This document shows positions 36,004 to 45,656 of a DNA stretch of 64,000 bases, piece after piece. The translations under genes and the position numbers were made by a program. The stretch lies in the NCBI RefSeq assembly GCF_027460065.1, contig NZ_JAPYZZ010000013.1:62001-126000 (forward strand), written 5' to 3'. The stretch is from Martinezella rhizogenes (GTDB lineage: Bacteria; Pseudomonadota; Alphaproteobacteria; Rhizobiales; Rhizobiaceae). The number at the start of each line of letters is the position of its first letter. Position 1 is the first letter of the stretch. Under the pieces are notes generated by a model that saw nothing but the letters and a program-made list of their open reading frames with translations, ran no database searches and had not been told where the DNA came from.

Positions 36004-36941
36004 CAGCGATCCTCCATCTCGTTCCACTGCGAACGCTGGCGCACCATCAAAAGCACGAAGGACAGCGCCACGATGATGATGAAAAAGACGACGGCCATGG
36101 CCGAGCCGTAACCGATGTCGTAATAGGAAAACGCCGTATTATAGAGATAGATGTTGATGGTTTCAGACGCCGTGCCAGGCCCGCCCTGCGTCATCGCATA
36201 GATGATGTCGAAGCTTTTGACGGCATCGATGGAGCGGATGATTACGGCGATCATCAGAAACGGCGCAATCATCGGCATGGTCAGGTAACGGAATTTCTGC
36301 CAGGCGTTGGCACCGTCGATTTCAGCACTTTCATAGGGTTCGCGCGGCACTGCGGCCAGCCCGCCGAGCACGATCAGCATGACGAGCGGCGTCCACTGCC
36401 AGGTTTCCACCAGCACCAGCGAGGGAATGACGGTCGACTGGTTGTAGATCCATTCCAGCGGCCCGATGCCGATGAGCGACAGCAGATAGTTCAGGACGCC
36501 GAGCTGCGGGTGGAACATCATGGTCCAGACCAGCGCGATGGCGACCGGGGTCGCCATCATCGGCATGACGAAAACGCCGCGCAGAAAACCGCGCAGCGGA
36601 AACTGCGCATCGAAAACCAGCGCCGCCAATGTTCCGAGAAACAGCGGGGCGACAACCGACAGCACGGTATAAATGAGCGTGTGCCAGAGCGATTCCCAGA
36701 ACCTGATATCGCCGGCGAGCCGGATATAGTTCTCGAAACCGATAAAGCTCTGCTCCTGTCCGAGCGTCCAGCGGTGCACGCTCATCCACAGGGTAAAGAC
36801 CCATGGAAAAACGATGACAGCCAGAATGACGATAAGTGCCGGTATGACGAAGGGCCAGTAGTTGGGAGCAAGCCTTGCAGGCCTGCTCCCTTCTCTACGA
36901 CTGACGCCTGTCTTGGTGTTTTCGATGCTCACGGAGGCCAT
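36003..36941 (-). CDS. Sugar ABC transporter permease (MalF-like)
   Basis: The 312-residue protein has a cytosolic N-terminal tail, a first helix near 30-53 and five more. The EAA loop is EPYESAEIDGANAWQKFRYLTMP. The ATG shares one base with the stop of the binding-protein gene (TAATG), and its own TGA overlaps the next ATG, so the whole operon is tightly coupled. Confidence 0.9.
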   Translation of the reverse strand: MASVSIENTKTGVSRREGSRPARLAPNYWPFVIPALIVILAVIVFPWVFTLWMSVHRWTLGQEQSFIGFENYIRLAGDIRFWESLWHTLIYTVLSVVAPLFLGTLAALVFDAQFPLRGFLRGVFVMPMMATPVAIALVWTMMFHPQLGVLNYLLSLIGIGPLEWIYNQSTVIPSLVLVETWQWTPLVMLIVLGGLAAVPREPYESAEIDGANAWQKFRYLTMPMIAPFLMIAVIIRSIDAVKSFDIIYAMTQGGPGTASETINIYLYNTAFSYYDIGYGSAMAVVFFIIIVALSFVLLMVRQRSQWNEMEDR

Positions 36942-38272
36942 TATCCCTCGCTACGTGCCAGAACGGGTGCGAACTGTTCCGTCGCCTTTTTCAGCTCGGC
37001 CGCCGGGTCCGCGCCGCCGATCATGTTGGTGAGGCCGACGCCGTAGATGTCGCGGAATTCCGTCACCGGAATGATGACGGGAAGCGCAAGCTGCGAGACC
37101 TTGCCGGAACCGACAACGGCGTCCAGCCAGGCGGCCGGCATCTTCACGCCTTCGCGGACCTTCTGGTCTTCGAGGATGGACTGGCGGAATGGAACGCCGG
37201 CGCCGGCCTGCAACAGACGCGCGCCCATTTCATGCGAGATCGCCCATTGGCAGAAGAGGTAAGCGGCTTCCTTCTTGCTGCTGGCTTCGACGACGCCGAG
37301 ACCATCGCCAAACGTGCCGGCGGCCTGAACTGCCGGGCCTTTCGGCATGACGCCGTAACCGACCTTGCCGACGACGCGGGATTTTTCCGGGTTCTCGATC
37401 GGCGGTGCAAAACCGACGCCATCGAACCACATGCCGATCTTGCCCTGCAGGAAGGCCGATTGCGCTTCCGCCCAGTTGAAGCCCGAGACGCCGGGAGGTG
37501 CTGCCTTGGTCATCAGGCGCTGATAAAGCGCTGCCGCTTCCACCGCTTCCTTGGATTCGGTGTCGATCTTGCCGTCGGCGCTGATGGGCTTTGCACCATA
37601 ACCCAGCATCAGCGAGGTCCAGACCGGGGTATTGGCGTTCTTCAGGCCGCGGGCGACGAAACCATAGGTGTTGGTTGCGGGATCGGTGATCTTCTCCGCC
37701 GCCGTTACCAATTCCTCGAAGGTTTCAGGGTATTTCAGGCCCTTGGCCTCGAAGAGTTCCTTGTTCCAGTAGACGATCCAGTAATCCACCGAGAAGGGCA
37801 GCGAGCGCAGCACGCCGTCGCTATCCTTGGCAAACAACATGCCGGCTTCGGCGAAGTCCTTTTCGACGAGCGACGGATCGGTGAGCGACGGATCCTTCAG
37901 GAAGCCGCTGATATCGGCCAGCCATTTGCCCTTTTCGAACTGGCGCTTCTGAACGTGGTAGCTCAGATGCACCACGTCGAAGCTTGGCTTGCCGGAGGAA
38001 AGCTCGATGACGACCTTCTGGCGCTGCTGCTGTTCAGGCGTGGCTTCGGCATTGACCTTGATGCCGGTCAGTTCTTCGAATTCGCCGAGATATTTGATCA
38101 GCGTTTCGCTGCGCGGGCTTTTGACAAGATTGACCTCAAGCGTGGTGCCTGCGTGTTTTTTCCAGTTCACCGCCGCCGATGCCGGGCGAATGCCGAGCAT
38201 CGCGCTGCCGCCAATCGCGGCCGTGCCAGCCAGAAAGGCGCGGCGTGTAGGGTTGAGCAATGAATGCGTCAT
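36941..38272 (-). CDS. Sugar ABC transporter substrate-binding protein (CUT1)
   Basis: The 443-residue protein starts with a Tat-like signal, T-R-R-A-F-L-A-G-T-A-A, cleaved near the A-S-A-A at 32-35. The mature part has the two-lobe layout of family 1 binding proteins, with SFDVVHLSYHVQKRQFEKG and LPFSVDYWIVYWNKELFEAKG. It delivers the sugar to the two permeases encoded next. No ligand residue pattern tells the sugar. Confidence 0.9.
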   Translation of the reverse strand: MTHSLLNPTRRAFLAGTAAIGGSAMLGIRPASAAVNWKKHAGTTLEVNLVKSPRSETLIKYLGEFEELTGIKVNAEATPEQQQRQKVVIELSSGKPSFDVVHLSYHVQKRQFEKGKWLADISGFLKDPSLTDPSLVEKDFAEAGMLFAKDSDGVLRSLPFSVDYWIVYWNKELFEAKGLKYPETFEELVTAAEKITDPATNTYGFVARGLKNANTPVWTSLMLGYGAKPISADGKIDTESKEAVEAAALYQRLMTKAAPPGVSGFNWAEAQSAFLQGKIGMWFDGVGFAPPIENPEKSRVVGKVGYGVMPKGPAVQAAGTFGDGLGVVEASSKKEAAYLFCQWAISHEMGARLLQAGAGVPFRQSILEDQKVREGVKMPAAWLDAVVGSGKVSQLALPVIIPVTEFRDIYGVGLTNMIGGADPAAELKKATEQFAPVLARSEG

Positions 38273-38374
38273 GTCAGTTCTCCTCCAGTTAGCCGGAAAT
38301 TCTCCTCACCCCGGCCTGTTGCTTATTTCCTGCAAGTCCAGCGCAGACCATCATTAGTCCCTGCCGGAGTTGCC

Positions 38375-39031
38375 TTACACCGCCAGCGCCCTGTCCCTTG
38401 CGTTGCGGATATGGGCGGTCAGCCGTTCCACAGCGTCTTCCACAGATCGCCTCTCGATGGCTTCGAGAATGGCGAGATGTTCCTTCATCACCGATTTCAC
38501 ATGGCCGGCGATGCGAAAACGCTCCTGATTGATCAGGCGCATCTTGATGGAATTGACGCGGTAGGCGTTAGAGATGATCGAATTGCCAAGACTGTCGATG
38601 AAGGCATCGTGCATGCCCCAGTCCACCTGCTGGGCATGCTGATCCAGCTCCGGCGATTCCTCGCCATTCTCCGCTGCTTTGGCGATATCGCGGTGCTGTT
38701 TCAGAAGCGTCGCGATGGCCTCGTCGGAAGCCGAACGGGTAAAGTTCGCCACAGCTTCTTTTTCGAGAAAGATACGGAACTGGAACGCCTCGCGGATGAG
38801 GTTGATGTCGATATGGGCGACCTGCAATCCCCGCTGCGGCACGGTCTTGATCAGACCTTCAGCCTCCAGCCGTGGGATTGCCTCCCGGATCGCGCCGAGC
38901 GGCAGACCCGTCAGTTCCACGAGCCGGCGTTGCGAGATGAATTGCCCCGGACGAACGTCACGCGAGAGAAGGTGATGCGTAAAGCTCTCATACGCCCGTT
39001 CCCGCAATGTCTGTTCGCCGGTATCGTCCAT
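38375..39031 (-). CDS. GntR-family regulator, FadR/FCD subfamily
   Basis: I chose the ATG at 39031, seven bases after AAAGG, over a TTG six bases upstream. The 218 residues have a winged helix at about 10-75 (RPGQFISQRRLVELTGLPLGAIREAIPRLEAEGLI) and an all-helical FCD domain with the metal-site histidines spread over 100-205. It lies between the lyase and transporter genes on the same strand. It probably senses a sugar acid or phosphate intermediate and represses the operon. Confidence 0.85.
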   Translation of the reverse strand: MDDTGEQTLRERAYESFTHHLLSRDVRPGQFISQRRLVELTGLPLGAIREAIPRLEAEGLIKTVPQRGLQVAHIDINLIREAFQFRIFLEKEAVANFTRSASDEAIATLLKQHRDIAKAAENGEESPELDQHAQQVDWGMHDAFIDSLGNSIISNAYRVNSIKMRLINQERFRIAGHVKSVMKEHLAILEAIERRSVEDAVERLTAHIRNARDRALAV

Positions 39032-39051
39032 GCTCAACCTTTCAGCTTTGT

Positions 39052-39936
39052 TCAGGCGGCCTGCCTGCGAAACAGCGCGTCGAATGCGCCTTCGATCTGC
39101 CGGCGGTCTTCCGGTGAAATGGCGATGAGTGGTGCACGCACATCCGACCAGATCGTTTCCCCTGTCGTGTGTGATACCAGCACCTTGACGGCGGGCGTAA
39201 CCGGGAATTTCAGAAGTTCCACAACAAGATCGACAATGCGCGGATCGTCCTTGCCGTCGACCGCCATGGCGCGCACTTCCTGCGTCAGGAAATTGGCAAC
39301 GCCTGAGATGGCGCCCTGGCCACCGAGGCGAACGCCCCTGGCGAGATCACGCTCGTCGCCGATAAGGATGGCAAGGTCACCGTGTTCCTTGAGGAGACGC
39401 TCGGTATGGCTCCAGTTGCCGGAGGAATCCTTGACACCGGTGACGATGCGCGGAAACGCCGCCTTCAGCCGTCCCACCAGTTCGACGGACAGCGTTACCA
39501 TGGTCACGGAGGGGATGTTGTAGACGAGAATGTCGCGTGCATCCTTGCCGATCTTTGAAAAGACCGCCGAGAACCAGGCAAATAGGCCGTCATCGCTGAC
39601 GTTCTTGAAATAGGAGGGCGGGGCGAGCAGAATATTGCTGGCGCCGGCTTTCAGGGCTTCGGCCGACTGGTCTGCCGCATCCTCGATAGAATCGACCAGA
39701 ACACCGGTAACGATGCGCGACGGCGCAATGCCTTCTGCAATGAAGCTGGAGAGGATCGCCTGCCGTTCGCGGCTACCGACGGAGCAGCCTTCACCTGTCG
39801 TGCCGAAGAGGGTGACGCTGTCGCAGCCGTTAGACAAGCAGCGGCGCGCATGGGCGATCATGGCATCGATATCGACCGTTCCGTCCGTTTTGAAAGGGGT
39901 CGTCAAGGCTGCCGAAAGGCCGAATTTCTGGGTCAA
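39052..39936 (-). CDS. DapA/NAL-family lyase (dihydrodipicolinate-synthase-like)
   Basis: The start is TTG at 39936, eight bases after a strong GGAGGAG. The 294-residue TIM barrel has LFGTTGEGCS (phosphate/carboxylate loop), Tyr in LVYNIPSV and the Schiff-base Lys in TGVKDSSGNW. Family members include dihydrodipicolinate synthase, N-acetylneuraminate lyase and KDG or hydroxy-oxoglutarate aldolases. Its place in a sugar-uptake operon favours an aldolase acting on a 2-oxo acid sugar, not lysine synthesis. The substrate is open. Confidence 0.82.
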   Translation of the reverse strand: MTQKFGLSAALTTPFKTDGTVDIDAMIAHARRCLSNGCDSVTLFGTTGEGCSVGSRERQAILSSFIAEGIAPSRIVTGVLVDSIEDAADQSAEALKAGASNILLAPPSYFKNVSDDGLFAWFSAVFSKIGKDARDILVYNIPSVTMVTLSVELVGRLKAAFPRIVTGVKDSSGNWSHTERLLKEHGDLAILIGDERDLARGVRLGGQGAISGVANFLTQEVRAMAVDGKDDPRIVDLVVELLKFPVTPAVKVLVSHTTGETIWSDVRAPLIAISPEDRRQIEGAFDALFRRQAA

Positions 39937-40237
39937 TTAAGATGCTCCTCCAAGGTGACGGCAGATTGATGGCATACTGACATGTTAGTTGTAAAGAGGT
40001 AATTGCAATATGATTGTTCGGAAGGCGAAGGCAAGGAAATTTGCTTTGGTGGTGGTCTGGGCGAGGGCCCCGTGAGGTGGGCGGCGCGCGATTGTGCCGT
40101 TTAGAGGCGCGCCGGTTCAGGGAGACCGCAAATACCAATCCTTTTCCGGGAGGAGGCTGCATGCCAAAATAAAATTTGACTGTTGGAGTAAAGATTTTTA
40201 TCAGGCAGTCTGAATATAGGGATAAGGGACCATCATC
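39937..40237. promoter_or_regulatory. Gap between the lyase operon and heme oxygenase; one candidate promoter
   Basis: The gap has no convincing gene. The best element is TTGACT (40176-40181), a 17-base spacer, then TATCAG (40199-40204), in front of the heme oxygenase gene. Iron-responsive control would be expected for such a gene, but I could not identify an Irr or RirA box with confidence. Confidence 0.35.
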
Positions 40238-40849
40238 ATGACCATTGTGGAGCCGGCAGCGCCTGTAACAGAGATCGAGCAGAGCCGCGTCAAGCGCCTG
40301 AAAGCAGCGACGCGTGGCGCGCATGGCGATCTCGATAGCTTCATCATGGCGTCGAAGCCGTTCGAGAGCCGCGAGAACTTCGGCAAATTTGTCGAAACGC
40401 AATATCTTTTCCATCGCGATCTCGATGTCTTTTTCGCCAATGCCACGCTTGATGGCCTGCTGCCCGACCTCAAGGGCCGCCGTCGTCTTTCCATGATCGA
40501 GCAGGATCTTTCCGATCTCGGTCTTGCCATTCCCGAAACGGTCGAGCCGCGTTTTACTGCCGAGACAGCTTTCGATCTGCCGGAGGCCATGGGCTGGCTT
40601 TATGTTGTCGAAGGCTCCAATCTCGGCGCGGCGTTTCTGCTGAAAGACGCGGCGAAGCTCGGACTTGGCGAGGAATTTGGCGCCCGCCATCTGGCCGGCG
40701 CGCCGGAAGGACGCGGCCTGCACTGGCGCACCTTCACCGCAGCACTCGATGAAATTTCGCTGACGGTCGAAGAGGAAGAGCGCGTCGTCGCCGGCGCCGA
40801 AGAGGCCTTCCGGGCGGTTCATGCCTATGCGCAGCAGCGGCTGGGTTGA
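40238..40849 (+). CDS. Biliverdin-producing heme oxygenase
   Basis: The 203-residue all-helical protein is of the bacterial heme oxygenase family. The proximal heme ligand is probably His29 in ATRGAHGDLD, and the distal helix contains GWLYVVEGSNLGAAFL. It opens heme to biliverdin, releasing iron and CO in the cytosol. It stands alone here with no heme-uptake or bacteriophytochrome gene next to it, so either iron supply or chromophore supply is possible. It is followed by a palindromic repeat. Confidence 0.85.
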   Translation: MTIVEPAAPVTEIEQSRVKRLKAATRGAHGDLDSFIMASKPFESRENFGKFVETQYLFHRDLDVFFANATLDGLLPDLKGRRRLSMIEQDLSDLGLAIPETVEPRFTAETAFDLPEAMGWLYVVEGSNLGAAFLLKDAAKLGLGEEFGARHLAGAPEGRGLHWRTFTAALDEISLTVEEEERVVAGAEEAFRAVHAYAQQRLG

Positions 40850-40920
40850 GGTTTTGGCATAGCTTGATCGCGGGAAGCCCCGTTGTTCTTTGCATGCCGT
40901 CGACAGCGCTCCATACGCGA

Positions 40921-40997
40921 CGTCATTCTCGGGCTTGACCCGAGGATCCATTGGTTTCAGTGGGTTATGGATCCTCGGGTCAAGCCCGAGGATGACG
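40921..40997. repeat. Palindromic intergenic element, copy 1
   Basis: The 30-base arms at 40921-40950 and 40968-40997 are reverse complements with one mismatch. The core is CCTCGGG-CTTGA-CCCGAGG, itself a hairpin. The same family recurs at 45518-45592 and 53398-53484. It lies 70 bases behind the heme oxygenase gene and may end its transcript. Confidence 0.85.
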
Positions 40998-41089
40998 GCA
41001 AAAAAGTCGGGGCTCTTCCGTCCCAAAATTCAAGGCCATCGAAGGATCGACTTTTCCTTTTATTTCTGCCGAATAAACAGGCAAATATT

Positions 41090-41124
41090 TTGACCAAATG
41101 ATAAATTTTTTATCTTTCGGTCAA
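41090..41124. promoter_or_regulatory. Possible RutR operator region before rutA
   Basis: TTGACCA at 41090-41096 and GGTCAA at 41119-41124 are the two half-words of the known RutR site (TTGACCA..TGGTCAA) but are spread apart by an AT-rich stretch. It lies about 125 bases before rutA. The rest of the 40998-41246 gap is AT-rich and has no gene. Confidence 0.35.
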
Positions 41125-41246
41125 GGCTCCCTCACGCCCCAAAATTTTATCCATTTGATAAAATTATTTTATTTGGTCTGGCACAGAACCTGCTACTCTT
41201 TTTGTCAAGTCAGGAGATACCTGACGTTAAAAAAGGGAACTGCAAA

Positions 41247-42338
41247 ATGGAAGTTGGTGTTTTTATCCCGATCGGGAACAATGGGTGGCTTCTTTCCGAA
41301 AACGCGCCGCAATACAAGCCGAGCTTCGACTTGAACAAGGCGATCACGCTGAAGGCGGAGCAATATGGCTTCGACTTTGCGCTGTCGATGATCAAGCTGC
41401 GCGGCTTTGGCGGCAAGACAGAGTTCTGGGATTACAATCTTGAATCCTTCACCCTGATGGCGGGCCTCGCCGCCGTCACCTCCAAGATCAAGCTGTTCGG
41501 CACGGCCGCTACGCTGGTCATGCCGCCGGCCATCGTGGCCCGCATGGCGACGACAATCGATTCCATTTCCGGCGGACGTTTCGGTATCAACCTGATTACC
41601 GGCTGGCAGCGGCCGGAATATAGCCAGATGGGGCTCTGGCCAGGTGACGATTATTTCGGTGATCGCTACGAATATCTTGGCGAATACACCACCGTTCTGA
41701 AAGAGTTGTTGACGGACGGGCAATCGGATTTCAACGGCAAGTTCTTCAAGATGGAGGATTGCCGCATGAAGCCGGTGCCGCAGGGGGATGTGAAACTCAT
41801 CTGCGCCGGATCCTCCAATTCCGGCATGGCGTTTTCGGCCAAGTTTGCCGATTACAGCTTCTGCTTCGGCGTTGGCGTCAATACGCCGAAGGCCTTTGCG
41901 CCCACCAATGAGCGCCTGCTGGCGGCAACGGAAAAGTCCGGCCGCGAGGTTAAATCCGTCGTGCTGACGATGGTGCTTGCCGAGGAAAAATCGGAAGACG
42001 CCTGGGCGAAGTGGGAGCATTACAAGGCCGGCGCGGATGAGGACGCCATCAAGTGGCTTGGCCTGCAAAGCGCGGTCGACACCAAATCCGGCTCCGACAC
42101 CAATGTGCGGCACATGTCCAATCCCGTCTCGGCGGTCAACATCAACATGGGAACGCTGATCGGCTCTTACGAGGAAGTGGCGGCCATGCTGGATGAGATG
42201 AGCGAAGTGCCGGGAACGGGCGGCGTGATGCTGACTTTCGACGACTTCCTAGAAGGCGTCGAAAAATTCGGCAAATATGTGCAGCCGCTGATGAAGAGCC
42301 GGGCGCATGTTCAGGCGGCACTGGAGGCAGCGGAATGA
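41247..42338 (+). CDS. rutA: Pyrimidine monooxygenase RutA
   Basis: The ATG at 41247 gives 363 residues. It is a luciferase-fold flavin monooxygenase with [14 protein letters not shown] at the N-terminus, an [16 protein letters not shown] segment and [10 protein letters not shown]. RutA opens the uracil ring between N3 and C4 with reduced FMN and O2, giving ureidoacrylate (peracid form). Reduced FMN comes from RutF, encoded at the end of the operon. Its stop overlaps rutB by four bases. Confidence 0.95.
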   Translation: MEVGVFIPIGNNGWLLSENAPQYKPSFDLNKAITLKAEQYGFDFALSMIKLRGFGGKTEFWDYNLESFTLMAGLAAVTSKIKLFGTAATLVMPPAIVARMATTIDSISGGRFGINLITGWQRPEYSQMGLWPGDDYFGDRYEYLGEYTTVLKELLTDGQSDFNGKFFKMEDCRMKPVPQGDVKLICAGSSNSGMAFSAKFADYSFCFGVGVNTPKAFAPTNERLLAATEKSGREVKSVVLTMVLAEEKSEDAWAKWEHYKAGADEDAIKWLGLQSAVDTKSGSDTNVRHMSNPVSAVNINMGTLIGSYEEVAAMLDEMSEVPGTGGVMLTFDDFLEGVEKFGKYVQPLMKSRAHVQAALEAAE

Positions 42339-43075
42339 GTGAAGCCGTCGTTGCGGGTTACAAAGGGCCGGAAAGCCGCTCGGAAAGTGTCACGCTTCCC
42401 GCAAGGCCGGAGCCGATCACCCTGAAACCCAGCGAAACCGCCGTTGTCGTGGTCGACATGCAGAATGCCTATTCGACCGAAGGCGGTTATGTCGATCTGG
42501 CCGGGTTCGATATATCCGGGGCCAAGGGCACCATCGCCAACATCAAGAAGACGCTGGATGCAGCGCGGGCGGCGGGTGTTCAGGTCATCTATTTCCAGAA
42601 TGGCTGGGACAAGGACTATGTCGAGGCGGGCGGACCGGGTTCGCCCAACTGGCATAAATCCAACGCGCTGAAGACCATGCGCAAACGCCCGGAATTGCAG
42701 GGCCAGCTCCTGGCCAAAGGCACGTGGGATTATGCCATCGTCGACGAGTTGCAGCCGCAGCCCGGCGATATTCTGGTGCCGAAGACGCGTTATAGCGGTT
42801 TCTTCAATACCAATATGGATAGCGTTTTGCGTGCTCGCGGCATCCGTAATCTGGTCTTCGTTGGCATCGCCACCAATGTCTGCGTCGAAAGCTCGCTGCG
42901 CGATGCTTTCCATCTCGAATATTTCGGGGTGATGCTGGAGGATGCCACCCATCATCTGGGGCCGGATTTTATCCAGCAGGCGACGGTCTACAATGTCGAG
43001 AAATTTTTCGGCTGGGTCGCCACCGTCAATGATTTCTGCGGCGTCATCTCGCAGGCCGCACCCGTCAGCGCTTGA
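42335..43075 (+). CDS. rutB: Ureidoacrylate amidohydrolase RutB
   Basis: The 246-residue isochorismatase-fold protein has the triad at Asp41 (VVVDMQNAY), Lys150 ([10 protein letters not shown]) and Cys183 (ATNVCVESS). These are all offset by 17 from the E. coli enzyme as I recall it, so the N-terminus is slightly longer. It hydrolyses ureidoacrylate to aminoacrylate, CO2 and ammonia. It is coupled to rutA by ATGA. Confidence 0.94.
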   Translation: MSEAVVAGYKGPESRSESVTLPARPEPITLKPSETAVVVVDMQNAYSTEGGYVDLAGFDISGAKGTIANIKKTLDAARAAGVQVIYFQNGWDKDYVEAGGPGSPNWHKSNALKTMRKRPELQGQLLAKGTWDYAIVDELQPQPGDILVPKTRYSGFFNTNMDSVLRARGIRNLVFVGIATNVCVESSLRDAFHLEYFGVMLEDATHHLGPDFIQQATVYNVEKFFGWVATVNDFCGVISQAAPVSA

Positions 43076-43099
43076 TATTCAACACAAGAGGAGAACGAA

Positions 43100-43486
43100 A
43101 TGCCGAAAAAGATCGTCGTGCCTGCCGGTACCAGCAAACCCATCGCTCCCTTTTCACCGGGAACCCTTGCCGATGGCGTGGTTTATGTGTCCGGCACGCT
43201 GCCCTTCGACAAGGACAATAATGTCGTGCATGTGGGCGATGCCAGCGCCCAGACACGCCATGTTCTCGAAACCATCAAGTCCGTCATCGAAACCGCCGGC
43301 GGCACGATGGAAGACGTGACGATGAACCACATCTTCATCACCGACTGGGCGAATTATCAGGCCGTCAACACGGTCTATGCCGAATATTTCCCCGGCGACA
43401 AGCCGGCGCGGTATTGCATCCAGTGCGGGCTTGTGAAGCCTGACGCGCTGGTGGAAATCGCCACCGTTGCCCATATCGGCAAATAG
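43100..43486 (+). CDS. rutC: RutC, RidA-family aminoacrylate deaminase
   Basis: The 128-residue YjgF/RidA-fold protein shows [21 protein letters not shown], a conserved late Arg in [11 protein letters not shown] and [11 protein letters not shown]. It is thought to speed the deamination or reduction of 3-aminoacrylate to malonic semialdehyde in uracil breakdown. It starts 24 bases after rutB with a GGAG sequence. Confidence 0.93.
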   Translation: MPKKIVVPAGTSKPIAPFSPGTLADGVVYVSGTLPFDKDNNVVHVGDASAQTRHVLETIKSVIETAGGTMEDVTMNHIFITDWANYQAVNTVYAEYFPGDKPARYCIQCGLVKPDALVEIATVAHIGK

Positions 43487-43498
43487 GCGAGACGGCAG

Positions 43499-44290
43499 AT
43501 GATGCATTTCGAGGTTCATGGCCGGACTGATACTGAGGCGCCCACCATCCTTTTGTCTTCGGGGCTGGGCGGATCGGGTGCCTATTGGGTGCCGCAGATC
43601 GAAGCCCTTTCCCGTCATTTCCGCGTGGTTACGTATGATCATCGCGGAACGGGAAGGACGGGCGGCGAGGTGCCGGTGGAGGGGGGCATATCGGCCATGG
43701 CGGATGATGTGCTGGAGATTGTCTCGGCGCTAAACCTCGAAAAATTCCACTTCATCGGCCATGCGCTTGGCGGTCTGATCGGCCTCGATATCGCGCTCAG
43801 CCGGCCCGGCCTCATCGACAAGCTTGTGCTCATCAATGCGTGGAGCAAGGCCGATCCGCATTCCGGACGCTGCTTTGACGTGCGGATCGAGCTTCTGGAG
43901 AAATCCGGTGTCGAGGCCTTCGTGAAAGCCCAGCCGCTGTTTCTTTATCCGGCGGCATGGATGTCGGAACACCAGGAGCGTCTGGCGCGGGATGATGCCC
44001 ATGGCGTTTCGCATTTCCAGGGCAAGGCAAATGTGCTGCGGCGTATTGCGGCGCTTCGGGCTTTCGATGTCGATAGCCGGCTTGGCGAGATCGACAATCC
44101 GGTGCTGGTGGTGGCGACGAAAGACGATCTTCTGGTGCCCTATACCCGCTCGCAGCGCCTCGCCGATGGCTTGCCGCAAGGTGAGCTTTGCCTCCTCGAT
44201 TTCGGGGCGCACGCGGTCAACATCACCGAGCCTGAGCTTTTCAACACGCGGCTTTTGCAGTTTCTGCTGCCGAGCACCCAAACATTCTGA
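43499..44290 (+). CDS. rutD: RutD, alpha/beta-hydrolase-fold protein
   Basis: The 263-residue protein has the alpha/beta-hydrolase fold (LSSGLGGSGAYW, YDHRGTGRTGG). At the nucleophile elbow the sequence is GHALGG, with Ala where Ser is usual; the E. coli RutD I remember shares this, so it is a family trait. Asp and His positions are kept (TKDDLLVP, GAHAVNITEP). Its proposed step is hydrolysis or release of an aminoacrylate-derived intermediate. Two ATGs are in tandem; the first was chosen. Confidence 0.92.
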   Translation: MMHFEVHGRTDTEAPTILLSSGLGGSGAYWVPQIEALSRHFRVVTYDHRGTGRTGGEVPVEGGISAMADDVLEIVSALNLEKFHFIGHALGGLIGLDIALSRPGLIDKLVLINAWSKADPHSGRCFDVRIELLEKSGVEAFVKAQPLFLYPAAWMSEHQERLARDDAHGVSHFQGKANVLRRIAALRAFDVDSRLGEIDNPVLVVATKDDLLVPYTRSQRLADGLPQGELCLLDFGAHAVNITEPELFNTRLLQFLLPSTQTF

Positions 44291-44307
44291 CAGGATTTTA
44301 AAGTAAC

Positions 44308-44916
44308 ATGACGAAAGCACTTGATGACGCGGCCCCCCTGGACAACAAGGCACTGGCGACGCTTTTCACCGAGGCACGTACCCACAATGGCTGGACGGAC
44401 AAGCCGGTCAGTGACGAAACGCTGAAGGCGCTTTACGACCTGACGAAGATGGGGCCAACCTCGGCCAATTGCTCGCCGGCGCGCTTCGTCTTCGTGCGCA
44501 GCCCGGAAGCCAAGGAAAAATTGAGGCCGTCGCTTTCGTCGGGCAATCTTGAAAAGACCATCGCCGCGCCGGTCACGGTCATCGCTGCCATCGACAGCGA
44601 ATTTTACGAGAAACTGCCGGAACTGTTCCCCCATGCTGATGCGCGTTCGTGGTTCACCTCCAGCCCGGCGGTGGCCGAAGAAACGGCCTTTCGCAACGCC
44701 ACGCTTCAGGCCGGATATCTGATCCTTGCCGCCCGCGCGCTGGGGCTGGATACGGGCGCCATGTCCGGTTTCGACAAGGGCAAGGTGGATGCGGCGTTTT
44801 TTGCCGGCACGACGTGGAAATCCAATTTTCTGATCAATCTCGGTTATGGCGATCCGTCAAAACTCTTCGGCCGTCTGCCGCGCCTTGGCTTTGAAGACGC
44901 CTGCGTGCTGGCTTGA
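44308..44916 (+). CDS. rutE: RutE, malonic semialdehyde reductase (nitroreductase fold)
   Basis: The 202-residue nitroreductase-family flavoprotein has the segment [17 protein letters not shown] for FMN binding and [16 protein letters not shown]. In the Rut pathway it reduces malonic semialdehyde to 3-hydroxypropionate with NAD(P)H. It starts 17 bases after rutD. Confidence 0.92.
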   Translation: MTKALDDAAPLDNKALATLFTEARTHNGWTDKPVSDETLKALYDLTKMGPTSANCSPARFVFVRSPEAKEKLRPSLSSGNLEKTIAAPVTVIAAIDSEFYEKLPELFPHADARSWFTSSPAVAEETAFRNATLQAGYLILAARALGLDTGAMSGFDKGKVDAAFFAGTTWKSNFLINLGYGDPSKLFGRLPRLGFEDACVLA

Positions 44917-44957
44917 TGTGTGCTGGCTTGATGGCCTGTTAAGGAAGGATGGGTTAG

Positions 44958-45482
44958 ATGCGGATGATGTCTCTTGAAAAGGAAGCGGAAATGGAGACGA
45001 AGACTGCTGAGCAGCGCAGCCTCGAATATAGAAACGCCATGGCGCGGCTCGGTGCGGCGGTCAACATCGTCACGACCAATGGTGCAGCCGGCAGGGCGGG
45101 CTTTGCAGCGACAGCCGTTTGCAGCGTTTCCGACAATCCGCCCACGCTTCTCGTCTGCCTCAACCGCAATGCCTCAGCCTACAAGGTGGTGAAGGCTAAT
45201 GGCGTTATCTGCATTAACACGCTTGCCGCCCATCACGAGGTGCTGAGCACGCTTTTTGGCGGCAAGACACCCGCCGATGAACGTTTTGCTGCCGGCAGCT
45301 GGGGCGTGCTCGAGACCGGTGCTCCGGTTCTGGAAGACGCACTGGTTTCTTTCGACTGCCGTATTCGCGAGGCGCATGACGGCGGCACGCATGATATTCT
45401 GATCTGCACTGTCGTGGATATGAAGATCAATGCGGGTGATGAAGCGCTGATGTATTTCAACCGGCGTTACCGTGTGCTTTGA
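44958..45482 (+). CDS. rutF: RutF, flavin reductase for RutA
   Basis: The 174-residue protein has the flavin-reductase split barrel ([36 protein letters not shown]), with [16 protein letters not shown] and [14 protein letters not shown] further on. It reduces FMN for RutA. The ATG at 44958 follows GGAAGGATGGG; an internal ATG at 44991 is also possible. The operon stops here: rutG and rutR are not in the window. Confidence 0.92.
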   Translation: MRMMSLEKEAEMETKTAEQRSLEYRNAMARLGAAVNIVTTNGAAGRAGFAATAVCSVSDNPPTLLVCLNRNASAYKVVKANGVICINTLAAHHEVLSTLFGGKTPADERFAAGSWGVLETGAPVLEDALVSFDCRIREAHDGGTHDILICTVVDMKINAGDEALMYFNRRYRVL

Positions 45483-45517
45483 GGGCGCTCCTTCGAGCCG
45501 ACGGCGGGTTTCTCCTC

Positions 45518-45592
45518 CGTCATCCTCGGGCTTGACCCGAGGATCCACAACCTGACGCGCGATGGATCCTCGGGTCAAGCCCGAGGATGACG
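45518..45592. repeat. Palindromic intergenic element, copy 2
   Basis: The 30-base arms at 45518-45547 and 45563-45592 are perfect reverse complements. They equal copy 1 except for one base in its left arm. It lies behind rutF, between convergent genes, and a second weaker hairpin around 45627-45650 (GGGCGTTTCCGG and its complement) follows. It probably ends both transcripts. Confidence 0.85.
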
Positions 45593-45656
45593 TTGAGGTG
45601 GAATAGCGTCTCGGAAATCGAAGGGCGTTTCCGGTTTCCCGGAAACGCCCTTTTCA

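Noticed and set aside
39052-39936. Housekeeping dihydrodipicolinate synthase (dapA)
   Set aside because: Family residues fit, but the gene heads an operon with a GntR regulator, sugar importer and sugar kinase, so a catabolic lyase is more likely.
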